Assembly (NCBI GenBank): GCA_028023455.1
Contig: JAQFVV010000013.1
Coordinates: forward strand, 14,150,258 to 14,214,257
DNA: 64,000 nucleotides
Origin: Epiperipatus broadwayi
Lineage: Eukaryota; Onychophora; Udeonychophora; Euonychophora; Peripatidae
Direction: 5' to 3'
Shown here in pieces: positions 61,021 through 64,000 of the stretch. The first letter of the stretch is position 1, and each line of letters opens with the position of its first letter. The notes under the pieces were generated by a model. It was given only the letters and a program-made list of their open reading frames with translations, was not told the DNA's origin and did no database searches. Both the position numbers and the translations under genes were made by a program.

Positions 61021-64000
61021 CATTTTATGTGGTAGATAGGTTCCTCAGAAAATGCGCACAAAAGAAATCATACAAAAATAAACGTAACTTACCTTAAAAA
61101 ATGGGGGATATTTTCCAGTAATTTTCAGAAATTGCATAAAAGCAAAGCAACATGGAAAAATTCGCATTAAAAAAATAAGAAAATAAAGTATGACTAATAA
61201 AAAATTTCAAATAGTTAAAAAAAATTAATACAAGACAAACTTTTTTTACTTTTTTTATTAACTACAGTATTTAATTTTACATTTTTTCATACATATTTTA
61301 ATCATTACTGCTACTTGAGAATATGTGTTTGTTTGTGAATCAGATTGTGACATGTGTACAACTAGTGCCACTTTTAGTCTTGTGCTTTGTTAATGGTTTT
61401 CTGTTTTATATTAAAAAAAATGAAATCCCAATCAAAACAAAAAGATTATACATTATCATTAGAAAGATTATTTTCAGTTTAAAGGCAGTCATGGAGGGAC
61501 TGTACTGCTACTGTCAGATGGTGCTGCAACAGCAAGTGATAAATATATATACGAAAGTGGCTGAAAATTGACATATAAAACTGCCTGCAGATATATATAT
61601 ATCCAAGAAATACATGGAAAGTACAAATTATAAAAAAAAACAAGAAAATGCTATAAAATTCGGTAGTTGTGATTTGTACTTTTGATGTATTTCTTGGCTA
61701 TTGAACCTGATTGAAATCCGATTCAATGGTGTCATTACAAAAAAAAAAAATTTATTAAGCTTTTAATTTTCATTAAACGTAGAGTTTAAATTTTCATTAT
61801 TATTTAAAAAGAATGCATGTATCAAAACACACGTTTATATGTAAAACGGATTTTTTTTTAAAAAATGTTTTTCATTTATTTTAAAATAGTTTTCATATAC
61901 CGCCTGTTTTTAAATCCATTTGATTTAAACACAAGCTGGCTAGCTAATTGCATTCCTGTTGCTTTTATTTTAATTAGTGTTAACAATTTTTATAGCGGAG
62001 ATTTGATTTTTATGTTGTTGTTTTCATTTCAATAAACCCTGGGTGGAATTCTTAGATAGATTGAGTGGGAGATTAATATTTGCCCTGCCTCAGGTGTAGA
62101 AATTGGACAACAAGTAAAGTGTTTTGCGGGAAATGGAGCAACATATAAATAGCCCCGAAAATTTGGAGTGTCAGTTAATTCAGTTTTGAGAGATAGACAA
62201 GTGGTTTTCTCACGTGAAAGTTATATCAGCGTGGACATTTAAATTTCTTAGTTAAAGGACATCAGCTGTTATTAAATACTTTCACTTGCAAAAATGAAAA
62301 ATTCTATACTTGTTATCACCACTCGAATGGCTTGCTAACTCCACAAAAGACGGATCCCTGACTTCCAAGTTTGCTCCAGTAATGCCTTGAACACCTAAAA
62401 GAAGCCAGAACCTCTCTACATCTACCTTGCTGCCTAAAGAACCTGAAAATGAACTTAAGTAAAAGTGCGCACTCACTCTACATGAACTTTGTTTTACCAA
62501 AAGGTAACTATTTTCGTTTTTATTCTTCCCAGGGTAAATTAGTTCTCATTAAATCTCCACTCAATCTAATCATAAATATGTATTCTTAAATCAATATAGC
62601 CTCATATTTAATATTTGCTGTGTTTTCCAATATTTTATAGTGTGTCTTGGAATCTTAGTTTTAAGCTTCCAATTTGCTTTCAGTTTTGTTTATTGGAGAG
62701 TGGCGAATGAGTTTTATATTTTATGCCTCGCTTTTGTAAATGCTTTAGCAGTCTTGTATATATTTTTTTCTACCTGTAATTATTTAGTATTCAATAATTA
62801 ATTTTATACTCTATGTTTGCCCTCTTGCTAAACCTCCAAAACTCTTTTGGCTGATGACTTTATTGTCTGATTTTCGCAGGTGGAGATTTCGTTTCTAATA
62901 TCTCTAAAGGCGGAAATTAGAAATGTGTTTTTCTTTGTAATTTTATAAGTCGTCAGCAGGAAGATAAAATTTATCCTTTCTTAAACTACAGGTGAGCAAT
63001 ACTTTCGTTCTGCTAGAGTATTTAAACTTTTGATATTTCGTACTCATGTGCACTCTCCGATAGATTTCTTTTTGTATTTATTATGTGTGCTTTAAATTTG
63101 TCAGAGTGTGTACTCAGAATTTGTTTGTAAGTTTATTTTCTTTAAATGCTGGGCAGACGTAACTGTTTTTCTAATTATTTACTTGTCCCTTAGTGGGATC
63201 TTTAATTATTAATTTTAAAGTAATTTTCGCCAATCGTTTGGCTGAGATTCACCAGTTTTAATTGTTTCTTTATTTCAGTCATGTTTGTCAGTTGTTCTTG
63301 AGGTGGATCAATCACCATTATTTTAAACGTAGTAATAGGTGCAGCTCATACCGATATAAGGACATTCAAGGTCTGACCAATTTTTAGATCTTGAACAGTT
63401 CATCGGCGCTGGATTCTTTGATCTATTTCAGGGGCATAGGGTTTAAATATCTGAAAGTGAAAACCAATGTTTAGGTGAATCCTCTGCTGAATGAAATTTG
63501 CTTCCTCCCTTTTACATTTGTTTATTAGAAGATCAGTCAGTCTATCATAGCTTTGCCTTTAGTATGTCTGGTACACGCCTGAGTTAACCCCCATCTATTG
63601 TGTCATAAACTTATATTTAATAATTTATTTTTTCATAATAAAATTTATGAAATATGTTTAAACTTAATTTGGCTGACGTTTGTCTTTGTGCTTTTGTCTC
63701 AATTATCTAAACAGTTTAAGATCTCTTGTTTCTCCCTGAGTCTAGTCGGCGCAAACCATCATCATCATCTATTCTGATCACAGTAAACAAATTTTCCAGA
63801 CACGTAGTAGTCTGGTGGTGCCCTCTGTTTCAGAATAGATTGAGTATCCAGTATATAGGATAATAATTTTTAGCACTACCAACGTGAGGCTTCGAGTTTT
63901 CAAACTCATGTGAGATTTTGTTTGGACAGTTGAGAAAGATTTCAGGTGTAAGAGGCAAGATCTAGTAGGTGGAGGTTCGGTTTTGATAATTATTGCATGT
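61021..64000. other. Anonymous stretch to the window end
   Basis: No gene is established. A TATAAATAG at 62,144 with TCAGTTAATTCAGTT about 33-47 bp downstream looks like a core promoter. A possible donor ACCAAAAG/GTAACT lies at about 62,501. The word TAGATTGAGT occurs at about 62,052 and 63,836 and inverted at about 62,575. The last kilobase is less AT-rich and contains GTGCCCTCTG at about 63,819. It may be part of an LTR element extending past the edge or the start of another gene; neither is proven. Confidence 0.4.
62142..62190 (+). promoter_or_regulatory. Candidate TATA promoter
   Basis: ACATATAAATAGCCCCG, then an initiator-like TCAGTT about 30 bp downstream (near 62,178). The spacing fits a Pol II core promoter of either a gene or an LTR. 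The + strand downstream has only short frames before a possible GT donor at about 62,501. Confidence 0.3.

Overview
The window is AT-rich, intron-like and repeat-packed DNA from an animal (metazoan) nuclear genome. The evidence is very long non-coding stretches, spliced coding fragments with GT donors and AG acceptors, several non-LTR retrotransposons (RTE-like, L1/Tx1-like and a decayed one), a tRNA-derived SINE family, a hAT MITE, a solo LTR and many fold-back palindromes. No bacterial-type gene is present. The species cannot be named from this sequence. An AT-rich invertebrate, possibly a mollusc or other spiralian, is a guess resting mainly on the one host gene found.

The one host gene I can support is an ADP-ribosyl cyclase (CD38/BST1/Aplysia cyclase family) on the + strand, of which only the 5' part lies in the window. 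Its first coding exon (signal peptide plus start of the mature chain, about 185 bp, ending in a GT donor) occurs four times in a tandem array at 12.65-31.2 kb whose basic unit is about 3.0 kb. Copy 1 (19,038-19,934) is dead: it has a 1-bp deletion, an early stop and a 0.7-kb insertion. Copies 2 (23,036-23,220), 3 (26,034-26,218) and 4 (29,636-29,820) are open and share the same donor and phase. A single matching second exon lies 27 kb further on (56,635-56,761): polypyrimidine tract plus AG, 127 bp, phase-compatible, GT donor. Later exons must lie beyond 64 kb. The arrangement suggests interchangeable first exons feeding one common body, which is an inference.

Each array unit has, in order: unique-looking sequence with a SINE, a degenerate LTR with a TATA box, the first exon about 100-140 bp downstream of that LTR, then a roughly 1-kb fold-back element. 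A younger 581-bp solo LTR of the same family, with a 5-bp target-site duplication, sits in the last unit, so the old LTR segments can be recognised and may act as promoters.

Region by region: 0-12.6 kb is gene-free AT-rich DNA with small inverted repeats and a 0.65-kb palindrome at 6.0-6.7 kb. 12.65-31.2 kb is the first-exon array, split in unit 0 by an RTE element (13.1-18.0 kb). 31.5-35.0 kb is a second RTE element with a hAT MITE inside. 35.4-37.6 kb is a decayed LINE. 37.8-40.9 kb holds SINEs and an RTE 3' fragment. 41.8-44.2 kb holds two related palindromes. 44.3-56.6 kb is mostly anonymous AT-rich DNA with SINEs and fold-back elements. Exon 2 is at 56.6 kb. 57.4-61.0 kb is a microsatellite and an L1/Tx1-like LINE. 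61-64 kb is anonymous, with a possible TATA promoter near 62.14 kb.
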